DNA of 21,214 bases from Sphingomonadales bacterium. Its GTDB lineage: Bacteria; Pseudomonadota; Alphaproteobacteria; Sphingomonadales; Sphingomonadaceae. This document shows, piece by piece, positions 1 through 6,281 of this stretch. A program made the position numbers and the translations under genes. The DNA is taken from NCBI GenBank assembly GCA_027489295.1, contig JAIYAA010000273.1, forward strand, positions 1 through 21,214, written 5' to 3'. Under the pieces are notes generated by a model. That model made no database searches. It was not told the DNA's origin and worked only from the letters and a program-made list of their open reading frames with translations. Numbering within the stretch: the first letter of the stretch is position 1; the number at the start of each line of letters is the position of its first letter.

Positions 1-389
1 CCATATTGGATGCCATAGGGCATCGGCAGGCCGATCCCGTCGACCTGGAAGTTGGTGATGTCGAAGCCGCGGGAGTTGTAATAGGTCCGGTCGGTCTCCA
101 CGCGCTCGACATTGATGCCCACGGTCTGGTCGAGCAGGTCGTTGACGTTGGTCAGCTGGAAATCCTGGATCCGCGCCTGATCGATCACCGTGATCGACTG
201 CGGCGTCTCGCGCGGGGTGAGCGTGAGGCCGGTGGCGCTGCGCGACGGCTGGGTGGCCGTACCCGTGACGACGATCTGGCTCTGCTGATCGCTGTTCCTT
301 TCGTCGTCGCCAGCGGGACCGGCAAGCGCCGTGCCGGGCAGCGCCAACAGCGCGGAGGTGAGCAATGCGGTACGCAGCGACAGAGGCAT
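1..389 (-). CDS. TonB-dependent siderophore receptor, N-terminal part (runs off the left edge)
   Basis: Outer-membrane receptor that would import an Fe(III)-siderophore using TonB/ExbBD energy. Only the first 129 codons are in the window; the rest lies to the left. Reading from ATG at 389, residues 1-23 form a signal peptide (MPLSLRTALL..., cleavage near ALAG). A TonB-box-like stretch QSQIVVTG follows at about residues 36-43. The plug domain starts near residue 50 with RETPQSITVID, then NDLLDQTVGINVERVETDR and YYNSRGFDITNFQVDG. The ETDR...YYSRGF...NFQVDG pattern is typical of the FhuE/FpvA/FoxA siderophore-receptor subfamily rather than the sugar-type receptors common in sphingomonads. The gene is the first on its transcript, and a Fur-like palindrome lies 60 bases upstream, which fits iron control. 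The ligand cannot be told from this part. Confidence 0.9.
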   Translation of the reverse strand, partial: MPLSLRTALLTSALLALPGTALAGPAGDDERNSDQQSQIVVTGTATQPSRSATGLTLTPRETPQSITVIDQARIQDFQLTNVNDLLDQTVGINVERVETDRTYYNSRGFDITNFQVDGIGLPMPYGIQY

Positions 390-429
390 GATCCAGCTTT
401 TCCCTTTGGGTCTCGTTGTGTGGGCGAGC

Positions 430-458
430 CTTTAGAGAAGCCGGATATTGCGAGTCAA
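430..458 (-). promoter_or_regulatory. Putative promoter of the TonB-dependent receptor gene
   Basis: On the minus strand a -35 element TTGACT (453-458) is followed after 17 bases by CTAAAG (430-435), a poor -10. The start codon is at 389. The -35 match and spacing are good, the -10 weak. The -35 lies inside the palindrome at 449-463. Confidence 0.4.
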
Positions 459-463
459 TCGCA
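449..463. promoter_or_regulatory. Fur-box-like palindrome upstream of the TonB-dependent receptor
   Basis: The sequence is TGCGA-gtcaa-TCGCA, a perfect 5-base inverted repeat with a 5-base centre. With one mismatch the arms extend to 7 bases (ATTGCGA/TCGCATT). It has the size and the TGC...GCA ends of alphaproteobacterial Fur operators and covers the -35 element of an iron-receptor gene, so iron-dependent repression by Fur is a reasonable inference. Binding is not shown. Confidence 0.55.
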
Positions 464-489
464 TTATCAAAATTAGTCTCGGAGCGTGG

Positions 490-1563
490 TCAGCGTCGGG
501 CCCGAGCGATGCGCATGACGTAGCTGATTACCTCGGCGACCGCGGCGTAATGTTCGACCGGGATCGGCTTATCCAGCTCGGCGCTGGCGTAGAGCGCGCG
601 GGCGAGCGGGCGGTTTTCGACCAGCGGGATGTTGTGCTCGGTCGCGATCTCGCGGATCTTGAGCGCGATCGCATCGACGCCCTTGGCCACCACCACCGGC
701 GCCGCCATCGCGCCGTGATCGTACTGCAACGCGATCGCATAATGGGTCGGGTTGGTGATGACGACGCTGGCCTTGGGCACATTGGCCATCATCCGGCTGC
801 GGGCGCGCTGCATCTGCAGCTGGCGGATCTTGCCCTTGATCTTCGGATCGCCCTCGCTCTCCTTATATTCGTCCTTCACCTCCTGCAGGCTCATCCGCAT
901 CCGCTTGGTGTAGGAAAGGCGCTGCCAGATGAAGTCGAACAGCGCGAGCGCGCCCACCAGCATCGCGATCGGCCGGAGCATCGCATGGACGATGTCGCTG
1001 GCCGCGCTGCCCGCATCGATCAGGTCGGCGCCGACCAGCCGGTCGATGGTCGCGGCGTGCGGCCAGGCGATTCCCGCGGCGATGCCGGCGACCAGGCAGA
1101 GCTTGGCGAAGGTCTTCAGGAATTCGACCAACGCCTGCTTGCCGAACATGCGCTTGGCGCCGTTTACCGGGTTGAGCTTGTTCCACTTGGGCTTGATGCG
1201 CGACCAGGCGATCATCGGGCGGCCCTGCAGCACCCCGCCGAGGATCGCGAAGCCGAACAGCGCGGCGAGGATCGGGGTGAGCGCGGTGCCCACCGCGGCG
1301 AACAGGCCGGTCGCGAAGCTCTGCGCGCCGTCCGGCTCCATGCGGAAGTCGTCGGCGCCGCCCCACAGGCGCACGAACAGGTTGCCGCATTGCTGGACGG
1401 TATAGGTGCCCAGCCCGCCCATCACGACCAGCGCGGCGACGAACATCGCCGCGTGCCGCATCTCCGGGGCCATCGGCACGTCGCCGCGCTTTCGCGCGTC
1501 TTCGAGTTTCTTGTCGGTTGGTTCCTGGGTCTTGTCGTCGGATTCGCTACCGCCGCCGGCCAT
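490..1563 (-). CDS. flhB: Flagellar export apparatus protein FlhB
   Basis: Membrane switch protein of the flagellar type III export gate, which changes secretion from rod/hook to filament substrates. At 357 residues it has the normal family length. A charged N-terminus (DDKTQEPTDKKLEDARKRGDVP) is followed by four hydrophobic segments (about residues 37-60, 88-112, 143-167, 186-212) and a cytoplasmic domain. That domain contains the autocleavage site NPTH in VVITNPTHYAIAL, near residue 270. The chosen ATG at 1563 shares its A with the fliR stop (TGATG); a GTG one codon upstream would give a 4-base overlap. It is last in the flgC-fliE-fliQ-fliR-flhB operon, and translation is probably coupled to fliR. 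The divergent upstream fliN-fliO-fliP operon supplies FliP. Confidence 0.96.
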   Translation of the reverse strand: MAGGGSESDDKTQEPTDKKLEDARKRGDVPMAPEMRHAAMFVAALVVMGGLGTYTVQQCGNLFVRLWGGADDFRMEPDGAQSFATGLFAAVGTALTPILAALFGFAILGGVLQGRPMIAWSRIKPKWNKLNPVNGAKRMFGKQALVEFLKTFAKLCLVAGIAAGIAWPHAATIDRLVGADLIDAGSAASDIVHAMLRPIAMLVGALALFDFIWQRLSYTKRMRMSLQEVKDEYKESEGDPKIKGKIRQLQMQRARSRMMANVPKASVVITNPTHYAIALQYDHGAMAAPVVVAKGVDAIALKIREIATEHNIPLVENRPLARALYASAELDKPIPVEHYAAVAEVISYVMRIARARR

Positions 1564-2321
1564 CACCAGCCTCGTTGCAGCGCATCACCCATCGCCTGGG
1601 TGAAGAAGGTGAGCATGGTGCCGATCGTCGTGATCGCCAGCGCGAGGCCGAGCAGCAGGTTGAGCGGCTGGGCGATGAAGAACACCTGGATCGCCGGCGC
1701 GACGCGCGCGGCGAGGCCCAGCGCCACGTTGAACACGATGCCATAGACGAGGAAGGGCGCGGCGAGGCTGATGCCCAGCGTCATCGAGCGGCCGATCGCC
1801 TGGATGGCCAGCTCGGCGAAATCGTGCATCGGCGGCATGCCGCCGATCGGGAAGTTCTGGTAGCTGTGGATGATCGCGCCGAGCCAGAGATGGTGGACCT
1901 GCGTGCCCATGCACACCAGCGCCGCGACCAGGCCGACCAGCTTGGACAGGATCGGCGCCTGGCTCGATTGCGACGGATCGAACATCACCGCGGCCGAAAG
2001 GCCGATCTGCGTGCTCATGATCGATCCCGCCATCGAGATCGAGAAGAACAGGATCTTGACGATCATGCCCATCGCCAGCCCGGTGATCAGTTCGGTCACC
2101 AGGATCGCGGGGAGCACGGCCCCCGCCTGCACCGCGGCGCGGGCGGGTTCGCCGATCATGCCGTAGAAGGCGAATGACATCGCGAAGGCGATGAACATGC
2201 GGATGCGGCCGGGAATGGCGTCTTCCCCGAACACCGGCAGCAGCATCAGCACCGCGCCGACCCGTGCGAACACGATGAAGAACGCGGACACGTGCAGCGC
2301 GAGATCGGGGGGAACGATCAT
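1563..2321 (-). CDS. fliR: Flagellar biosynthetic protein FliR
   Basis: Integral membrane component of the FliP-FliQ-FliR export gate of the flagellar type III secretion system. The 252 residues are almost entirely hydrophobic, with about six segments (near residues 10-30, 40-55, 65-90, 125-145, 175-200, 210-240), as expected for the family (about 250-260 residues). Conserved-looking stretches include FARVGAVLMLLPVFGEDAIPGRIR near the N-terminus and FFIAQPLNLLLGLAL near the C-terminus. The ATG at 2321 overlaps the fliQ stop by four bases (ATGA) and the stop overlaps flhB by one, so fliQ, fliR and flhB are very likely translationally coupled. Confidence 0.95.
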   Translation of the reverse strand: MIVPPDLALHVSAFFIVFARVGAVLMLLPVFGEDAIPGRIRMFIAFAMSFAFYGMIGEPARAAVQAGAVLPAILVTELITGLAMGMIVKILFFSISMAGSIMSTQIGLSAAVMFDPSQSSQAPILSKLVGLVAALVCMGTQVHHLWLGAIIHSYQNFPIGGMPPMHDFAELAIQAIGRSMTLGISLAAPFLVYGIVFNVALGLAARVAPAIQVFFIAQPLNLLLGLALAITTIGTMLTFFTQAMGDALQRGW

Positions 2322-2581
2322 CCGTGGATGATCATGTCGCTGATCTTGGCCATGAACTGGCCAAGCGCCTGCCCCATGGTGGGCAGCATCAGCAGAAACA
2401 CCAGGCCCATCGCCAGCAGCTTGGGCACGAAGGTGAGGGTGGTTTCCTGGATCTGGGTCAGCGCCTGGAGCAAGCCGACGAAGACACCCACGATCAGCGA
2501 GGTCAGCAGCAGCGGTCCGGCTACGGTGAGGATCAGCATCAGGGCGGATTCGGTGAGGCTGATCAGCTGCGCGGGTGTCAT
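2318..2581 (-). CDS. fliQ: Flagellar biosynthetic protein FliQ
   Basis: Small export-gate subunit that assembles with FliP and FliR in the inner membrane. At 87 residues it has the exact family size. Two hydrophobic segments (about residues 14-40 and 52-75) flank the conserved FVGLLQALTQIQETTLTFVPKL loop. A GGAG ribosome-binding site lies 9 bases before the ATG at 2581. The stop overlaps fliR by four bases, and fliE ends 18 bases upstream, so the genes are one operon. Confidence 0.96.
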   Translation of the reverse strand: MTPAQLISLTESALMLILTVAGPLLLTSLIVGVFVGLLQALTQIQETTLTFVPKLLAMGLVFLLMLPTMGQALGQFMAKISDMIIHG

Positions 2582-2599
2582 CGGTTCAGGCTCCGGCCG

Positions 2600-2923
2600 T
2601 CAGATCTGCATGCGCATGATTTCGCTGTACGCGCCGACCACGCGGTCGCGCACCGCCACCATGGTGTCGAGCGCGGTCTCGGCGGCGCCGATCGCGGTGA
2701 CGACGTCGATCAGGTCGCCCTTGCCCGCCACCTGCTTGGCCGAGGCGGTCTCCGCCGCGCGCAGCTTGTCGGCGGTGCCGCCGACGAGGTTCTCGACCAT
2801 CGCGCCGAAGCCCGAATTCTCGCCGTCGCCGATTTCGCCGCCGCCGGCGGCCTTGCCCAGCGTGTTGCCGAGCGAGGCAACGCGGCCATAGGCCTTGCTG
2901 GCGTCCAATGCTCCGATAGACAT
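2600..2923 (-). CDS. fliE: Flagellar hook-basal body complex protein FliE
   Basis: Basal-body protein joining the MS ring/export gate to the proximal rod; it is an export substrate with no signal peptide. The 107 residues match the family (about 100-110). The diagnostic C-terminal stretch is present: ETALDTMVAVRDRVVGAYSEIMRMQI, ending in the conserved hydrophobic MRMQI-type tail. The N-terminal half is glycine-rich and low in complexity (GKAAGGGEIGDGENSGFG), as is usual. The ATG at 2923 has AGGGA upstream and follows the flgC stop by 12 bases. It lies in the usual flgC-fliE order. Confidence 0.94.
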   Translation of the reverse strand: MSIGALDASKAYGRVASLGNTLGKAAGGGEIGDGENSGFGAMVENLVGGTADKLRAAETASAKQVAGKGDLIDVVTAIGAAETALDTMVAVRDRVVGAYSEIMRMQI

Positions 2924-2935
2924 GGCTCTTGTCCC

Positions 2936-3343
2936 TTACTTGAGCAGATCGATGGTGCGCATCGTCAGGCTCTTGGCCGCTTCGATGGCGTTGAGATTGG
3001 CTTCGTAGCTGCGCTGCGCCGCCTTCATGTCGGCGCTCTCGATGAGGCCGTTGACGTTGGGCTTCAGCACATAGCCCTGCGCATCCGCTGCCGGATGGCC
3101 GGGCTGGTAGACCTTGGTGAAATCGGACTGGTCGCCCTGGATCGCCTTCACCTTCACGCCGGTGGCGCCGCTGGCGCGATCGACGGCTGCCTGAAAGCTC
3201 ACCACCTTGCGACGATACGGATCGCCGCCCGCGGTATCGGAGACCGAGTCCTGGTTCGCGAGGTTCTCCGCAATCACGCGCATCCGCAGCGATTGCGCGC
3301 GCAGACCCGAGGCGGAAACGCCCAGCGAAGCATCCAAATCCAT
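2936..3343 (-). CDS. flgC: Flagellar basal-body rod protein FlgC
   Basis: Proximal rod protein, exported through the flagellar type III apparatus. It has 135 residues, the usual length. The N-terminal rod signature LGVSASGLRAQSLRMRVIAENLAN (residues 8-31) matches the family pattern of an ANN/ENLAN motif. The C-terminal helix MKAAQRSYEANLNAIEAAKSLTMRTIDLLK is the second half of the D0 coiled coil. The start at 3343 is chosen over an in-frame start at 3376 because GGAGG lies 7 bases before it and because family members begin with this segment. It is first in its operon, with no flgB in front of it; the gene upstream is divergent fliN. Confidence 0.95.
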   Translation of the reverse strand: MDLDASLGVSASGLRAQSLRMRVIAENLANQDSVSDTAGGDPYRRKVVSFQAAVDRASGATGVKVKAIQGDQSDFTKVYQPGHPAADAQGYVLKPNVNGLIESADMKAAQRSYEANLNAIEAAKSLTMRTIDLLK

Positions 3344-3388
3344 TGTTGATCCTCCAGGGCCAGACAAGCGGCCCACGCCATCATTGTA

Positions 3389-3401
3389 GGCAAATTTTGC
3401 C
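3389..3401. promoter_or_regulatory. Palindrome GGCAAA-T-TTTGCC between divergent flagellar operons
   Basis: A perfect 6+1+6 palindrome lies in the 117-base gap between flgC (-) and fliN (+), about mid-way. On the minus strand the sequence is CCCGGCAAAATTTGCC, followed by TACAAT, a possible -10 for flgC. It is operator-like and could serve both operons. It resembles, from memory only, the CGGCAAA-type elements bound by FlbD-like flagellar regulators in Caulobacter. The regulator is unknown here. Confidence 0.4.
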
Positions 3402-3460
3402 GGGCCGGGCGCCGAGGGCGGAAAAAAGGTTCCTATAACGCTTAAGGGAAAGGGAGACGC

Positions 3461-3697
3461 ATGTCGGTACTCGATGGAATCATGATCGAAATGTCGGTGG
3501 TGCTCGGTTCGACCGAAGTGCCCGTCCGGCAGATCCTGCAGATGAGCCGCGGAGCGATGATCCCGCTCGATTGCGGCCAGGACGATCCCAGCATGGTCTA
3601 TGTCAACGGCGAGCTCGTCGCGCTGGGCCGGATCCTGGTCGACGGCGAGGTGATGTCGCTCGAAATCTCCGAACTCGTGAAGAAGTCGCGTAACTGA
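3461..3697 (+). CDS. fliN: Flagellar motor switch protein FliN (short form, single SpoA domain)
   Basis: C-ring component that, with FliM and FliG, controls rotation direction and docks the export ATPase complex. The protein has only 78 residues and consists of one SpoA/FliN C-terminal domain: VVLGSTEVPVRQILQMSRGAMIPLD (about 13-37) and VYVNGELVALGRILVDGEVMSLEI (about 46-69), the usual alternating beta pattern. The N-terminal extension seen in enterobacterial FliN (about 137 residues) is absent. The start ATG is preceded by AAGGGAG. Its stop overlaps the fliO start by one base (TGATG). FliY or a type III secretion SctQ fragment are less likely given the flagellar neighbours. Confidence 0.9.
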   Translation: MSVLDGIMIEMSVVLGSTEVPVRQILQMSRGAMIPLDCGQDDPSMVYVNGELVALGRILVDGEVMSLEISELVKKSRN

Positions 3698-4356
3698 TGG
3701 ATCTCTTGTCGATGTTGCGTACGCTGGGCGCGTTGGGCCTGGTGTTGGGGATGTTGGCGACGGCCCTATGGGTCGTGCGCCGCTATGATCTGAAATTGCC
3801 GGGGCGGGTCACCGGCGGGGGACGCAAGCGTGTGGAACTGGTGGAGCGGCTGGCGGTGGACGCCAAGCGCTCGGTCGCGCTGATCCGGCGCGATGGCTGC
3901 GAACATCTGATCCTGATCGGCCCCGAAGGCCATGCGACGATCGAGACCGGCATCACGCCGCCGGCGCCGCCCGTGGTGGAGGCCGTCGTCGAGCCCGAAG
4001 TTTCGGCCAAGATCGAGGACGATCTCGCCCAGCTCAAGGCCGGCGTCGCCAAGCTTGCCGGCAAGCTCGACTTCAAGGGCATGGTCGACAAGCTGCGGCC
4101 GGAAGCGGCGCCCGCACCGGCGGACGTCGTGGAGGTCGTGGAGGACGCGGTTGCGCCGGTCGCACCGGTTGTCGCCGCGCCGGAGCCTGTGTCGCTGCCG
4201 CGCCAGGCCGCCAACGATGCCGAACCCGCTCCTCGCGAAGACGCCGCCAAGCCGGCACCCCGTACCCGCACCCGCAAGGCGCCCACCCGTGCCCGCATCG
4301 CGCGCGACACCACGCGGTGGAACAAGCGCGCGGTGCGCGAGGCACTGAATGCGTAA
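3697..4356 (+). CDS. fliO: Flagellar biosynthetic protein FliO
   Basis: Small bitopic membrane protein that helps assemble the FliP ring of the export gate. It has 219 residues. One N-terminal transmembrane segment (about residues 7-27, LGALGLVLGMLATALWVVRR) is followed by the conserved cytoplasmic FliO domain (KRVELVERLAVDAKRSVALIRRDGCEHLILIGPEG, about 44-78). The rest is a long Ala/Pro/Val-rich and then Arg/Lys-rich tail (about 85-219) that is longer than in most FliO proteins and looks disordered. The gene is placed between fliN and fliP with overlaps of 1 and 8 bases, the classical fliN-fliO-fliP order, and this supports the call more than the weakly conserved sequence does. Confidence 0.88.
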   Translation: MDLLSMLRTLGALGLVLGMLATALWVVRRYDLKLPGRVTGGGRKRVELVERLAVDAKRSVALIRRDGCEHLILIGPEGHATIETGITPPAPPVVEAVVEPEVSAKIEDDLAQLKAGVAKLAGKLDFKGMVDKLRPEAAPAPADVVEVVEDAVAPVAPVVAAPEPVSLPRQAANDAEPAPREDAAKPAPRTRTRKAPTRARIARDTTRWNKRAVREALNA

Positions 4357-5113
4357 ACACCTCGCCGCGGCCGCACTGCTGATCGTGCTGCCGGTCGCGG
4401 CGCACGCGCAAGCGGTTGCGCCTGCTGCCCAGGCGGCGCAGGCGGCGGCCCAAGGCGCGACCATTACCATCGGCGGCGAAGGGCCGATGTCGGCCAAGGC
4501 CATCCAGCTGGTGCTGATGCTCACCGTGCTCAGCCTGGCCCCCGGCCTGCTGATGACGGTGACCAGCTTCACCCGCATGGTGGTGGCACTGTCGCTGCTG
4601 CGCACCGGCATCGGTACGCCCGGCGTGCCGCCCAACCCGGTGATCATCAGCCTGGCGATGTTCCTCAGCTTCTTCGTGATGGCGCCGACCTTCGAGAAGG
4701 CGTGGACCGAGGGCGTCGAGCCCTACACCAAGGGCAAGCTGACCGAGGTCGCGGCGTTCGAGAAGACCACCGAACCGTTCCGCCAGTTCATGCTCGGGCA
4801 GGTGCGCGACAGCGATCTCAAGCTGTTCGCCGACCTTGCCAACAAGAAGATCGCGACGCGCGCCGACACGCCGCTGACGACACTGGCCCCGGCCTTCATG
4901 ATCTCCGAACTGCGCCGCGCGTTCGAGATCGGCTTCATGCTGCTGCTGCCGTTCCTGGTGATCGATCTGGCGGTTTCGGCCGTGCTGATGGCGATGGGCA
5001 TGATGATGCTGCCGCCACCGACGATCTCGCTGCCGATGAAGATCATCTTCTTCGTGCTGGTCGACGGCTGGGCGCTGGTCGCGGGCTCGCTGGTGAAAAG
5101 TTTCACCCACTGA
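4349..5113 (+). CDS. fliP: Flagellar biosynthetic protein FliP
   Basis: Core subunit of the flagellar type III export gate (pentamer with FliR and FliQ). The protein has 254 residues, with a cleavable signal peptide (about 1-20, AAHA|QA), as known for FliP. Hydrophobic segments lie at about 50-72, 93-115, 192-217 and 226-250. The family signatures SFTRMVVALSLLRTGIGTPGVPPN (about 74-97) and PAFMISELRRAFEIGFMLLLPFLVIDL (about 181-207), with MGMMMLPPPTISLPMK following, are clear. It overlaps fliO by 8 bases and is last in the operon. A terminator-like palindrome follows at 5122-5145. Confidence 0.97.
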   Translation: MRKHLAAAALLIVLPVAAHAQAVAPAAQAAQAAAQGATITIGGEGPMSAKAIQLVLMLTVLSLAPGLLMTVTSFTRMVVALSLLRTGIGTPGVPPNPVIISLAMFLSFFVMAPTFEKAWTEGVEPYTKGKLTEVAAFEKTTEPFRQFMLGQVRDSDLKLFADLANKKIATRADTPLTTLAPAFMISELRRAFEIGFMLLLPFLVIDLAVSAVLMAMGMMMLPPPTISLPMKIIFFVLVDGWALVAGSLVKSFTH

Positions 5114-5121
5114 GCCCCTGT

Positions 5122-5145
5122 CCCCCTCCCGCACGCGGAAGGGGG
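5122..5145. terminator. Palindrome between convergent fliP and trpS
   Basis: CCCCCT-c-CCG / loop CACG / CGG-a-AGGGGG forms a 9-pair stem with one C-A mismatch. It starts 9 bases after the fliP stop and ends 11 bases before the trpS stop. No T-tract follows on either strand, so it may work as a bidirectional or Rho-assisted end. It also belongs by sequence to the CCCCTCC...AGGGG repeat type seen at other gene ends in this window. Confidence 0.5.
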
Positions 5146-5155
5146 ATCTAAAGCG

Positions 5156-6145
5156 TCACACCTGCAGCCCGACCGCCGCTTGCGCCGCCTTGAGCGTCGG
5201 CGCCGCCAGCGCGCCGGCCCGCGCCGCACCCGTGGCGAGCTTGGCGCCCACTTCGGCGCGATCATCGAGCAGCGCGGTCAGCCGCTCGCGGATCGGGCCG
5301 AGAACCGAGACGGTCAGGTCGGCCAGCGCCGGCTTGAACGCGCCGAAGCCTTGCCCGGCATATTCCTCCACCACCGATTGCGGATCGCGATCCGCAAGGG
5401 CGGCGAAGATCGTCACCAGGTTGCGCGCCTCGGGACGATCGGCCAGCGCGTCGAAGCTGTCCGGCAGCGGCTCGGGATCGGTCTTGGCCTTGCGGCACTT
5501 GGCGGCGATCGTGTCGTTGTCGTCGATCAGGTTGATGCGGCTCAGGTCCGACGGATCGGACTTGGACATCTTCGCATTGCCGTCGCGCAAGCTCATGATG
5601 CGCGGCGCGGCCTTGCTGATCAGCGGCTCGGGCAGCGGGAACAGCTCGACGCCGAAGTCCTGGTTGAACTTCGTCGCGATGTCGCGGGTCAGCTCCAGAT
5701 GCTGCTTCTGGTCCTCGCCGACGGGGACGTGGGTAGCCTGATAGACGAGAATATCGGCAGCCTGAAGAACCGGATAGGTGAAAAGGCCGACGCTGGCGCC
5801 GTCGCGGTTCTTGCCCGCCTTGTCCTTCCACTGGGTCATGCGGTTGAGCCAGCCCATCCGCGCGGTGCCCTGGAGGATCCAGCACAGCTCGGCATGGGCG
5901 GGGACGCGCGCCTGGTTGAACAGGATCGAGCGGTCGTCGATGCCGGCGGCGAACAGCGTGGCGGCCATCTCGATCGTCGAGTTGGCGAGCTCCTGCGGGG
6001 TCACCGTGCCGGTAAGGGCGTGGAGATCGGCGAGGAAGAACAGGCACTCTCCCTCATCCTGCATCGCGACCCACTGCTTGATGGCGCCCAGATAGTTGCC
6101 GAGATGGAGATTGCCGGTGGTCTGGATGCCCGAGACGACGCGCAT
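5156..6145 (-). CDS. trpS: Tryptophanyl-tRNA synthetase
   Basis: Class Ic aminoacyl-tRNA synthetase that charges tRNA-Trp with tryptophan using ATP, in the cytoplasm. At 329 residues it has the typical bacterial length. The N-terminus [22 protein letters not shown] carries the HIGH-class motif (GNLHLGN, about 11-17). The KMSKS loop is intact ([10 protein letters not shown], about 191-200). [15 protein letters not shown] (about 143-157) is the family's conserved substrate-pocket segment. The ATG at 6145 was preferred to an upstream GTG (6163) because GGAG lies 10 bases before it and family members begin here. It is the last gene of the secB-murJ-trpS run, 136 bases after murJ, and may have its own promoter. 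Confidence 0.97.
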   Translation of the reverse strand: MRVVSGIQTTGNLHLGNYLGAIKQWVAMQDEGECLFFLADLHALTGTVTPQELANSTIEMAATLFAAGIDDRSILFNQARVPAHAELCWILQGTARMGWLNRMTQWKDKAGKNRDGASVGLFTYPVLQAADILVYQATHVPVGEDQKQHLELTRDIATKFNQDFGVELFPLPEPLISKAAPRIMSLRDGNAKMSKSDPSDLSRINLIDDNDTIAAKCRKAKTDPEPLPDSFDALADRPEARNLVTIFAALADRDPQSVVEEYAGQGFGAFKPALADLTVSVLGPIRERLTALLDDRAEVGAKLATGAARAGALAAPTLKAAQAAVGLQV

Positions 6146-6233
6146 GAAAGTGTCACTCCGCACCCGGTTGACCGTTCGGCCGTTGGACGGGCCGCGGGTC
6201 CTTGGACGGCGGGGGTGCAGGTCGCGCGAATTG

Positions 6234-6272
6234 CCAGGACGCGGGCGCTCTAGAGCAGCTTGCGCGTCCTGG
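6234..6272. repeat. Nested inverted repeat between murJ and trpS
   Basis: A perfect 10-base inverted repeat, CCAGGACGCG (6234-6243) and CGCGTCCTGG (6263-6272), encloses a 10-base perfect palindrome GCTCTAGAGC (6247-6256). It starts about 10 bases after the murJ stop on the minus strand. No T-run follows, so it is either a Rho-type end, an RNA-stabilising hairpin or a protein site. Confidence 0.6.
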
Positions 6273-6281
6273 GAACCGGGC

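Noticed and set aside
448..1746. 432-codon plus-strand frame opposite flhB
   Set aside because: It is a His/Asp/Arg-rich shadow of flhB in high-G+C DNA, with no domain pattern. The same holds for the long opposite-strand frames over mltA, the GGDEF-EAL gene, the S9 peptidase, murJ and yidC.
3428..3441. GG-N10-GC spacing like a sigma-54 promoter (-24/-12) upstream of fliN
   Set aside because: Only the invariant pairs fit; the surrounding bases (AGGTTC, ACGCT) are poor, and a start at the expected distance would cut into the fliN ribosome-binding site.
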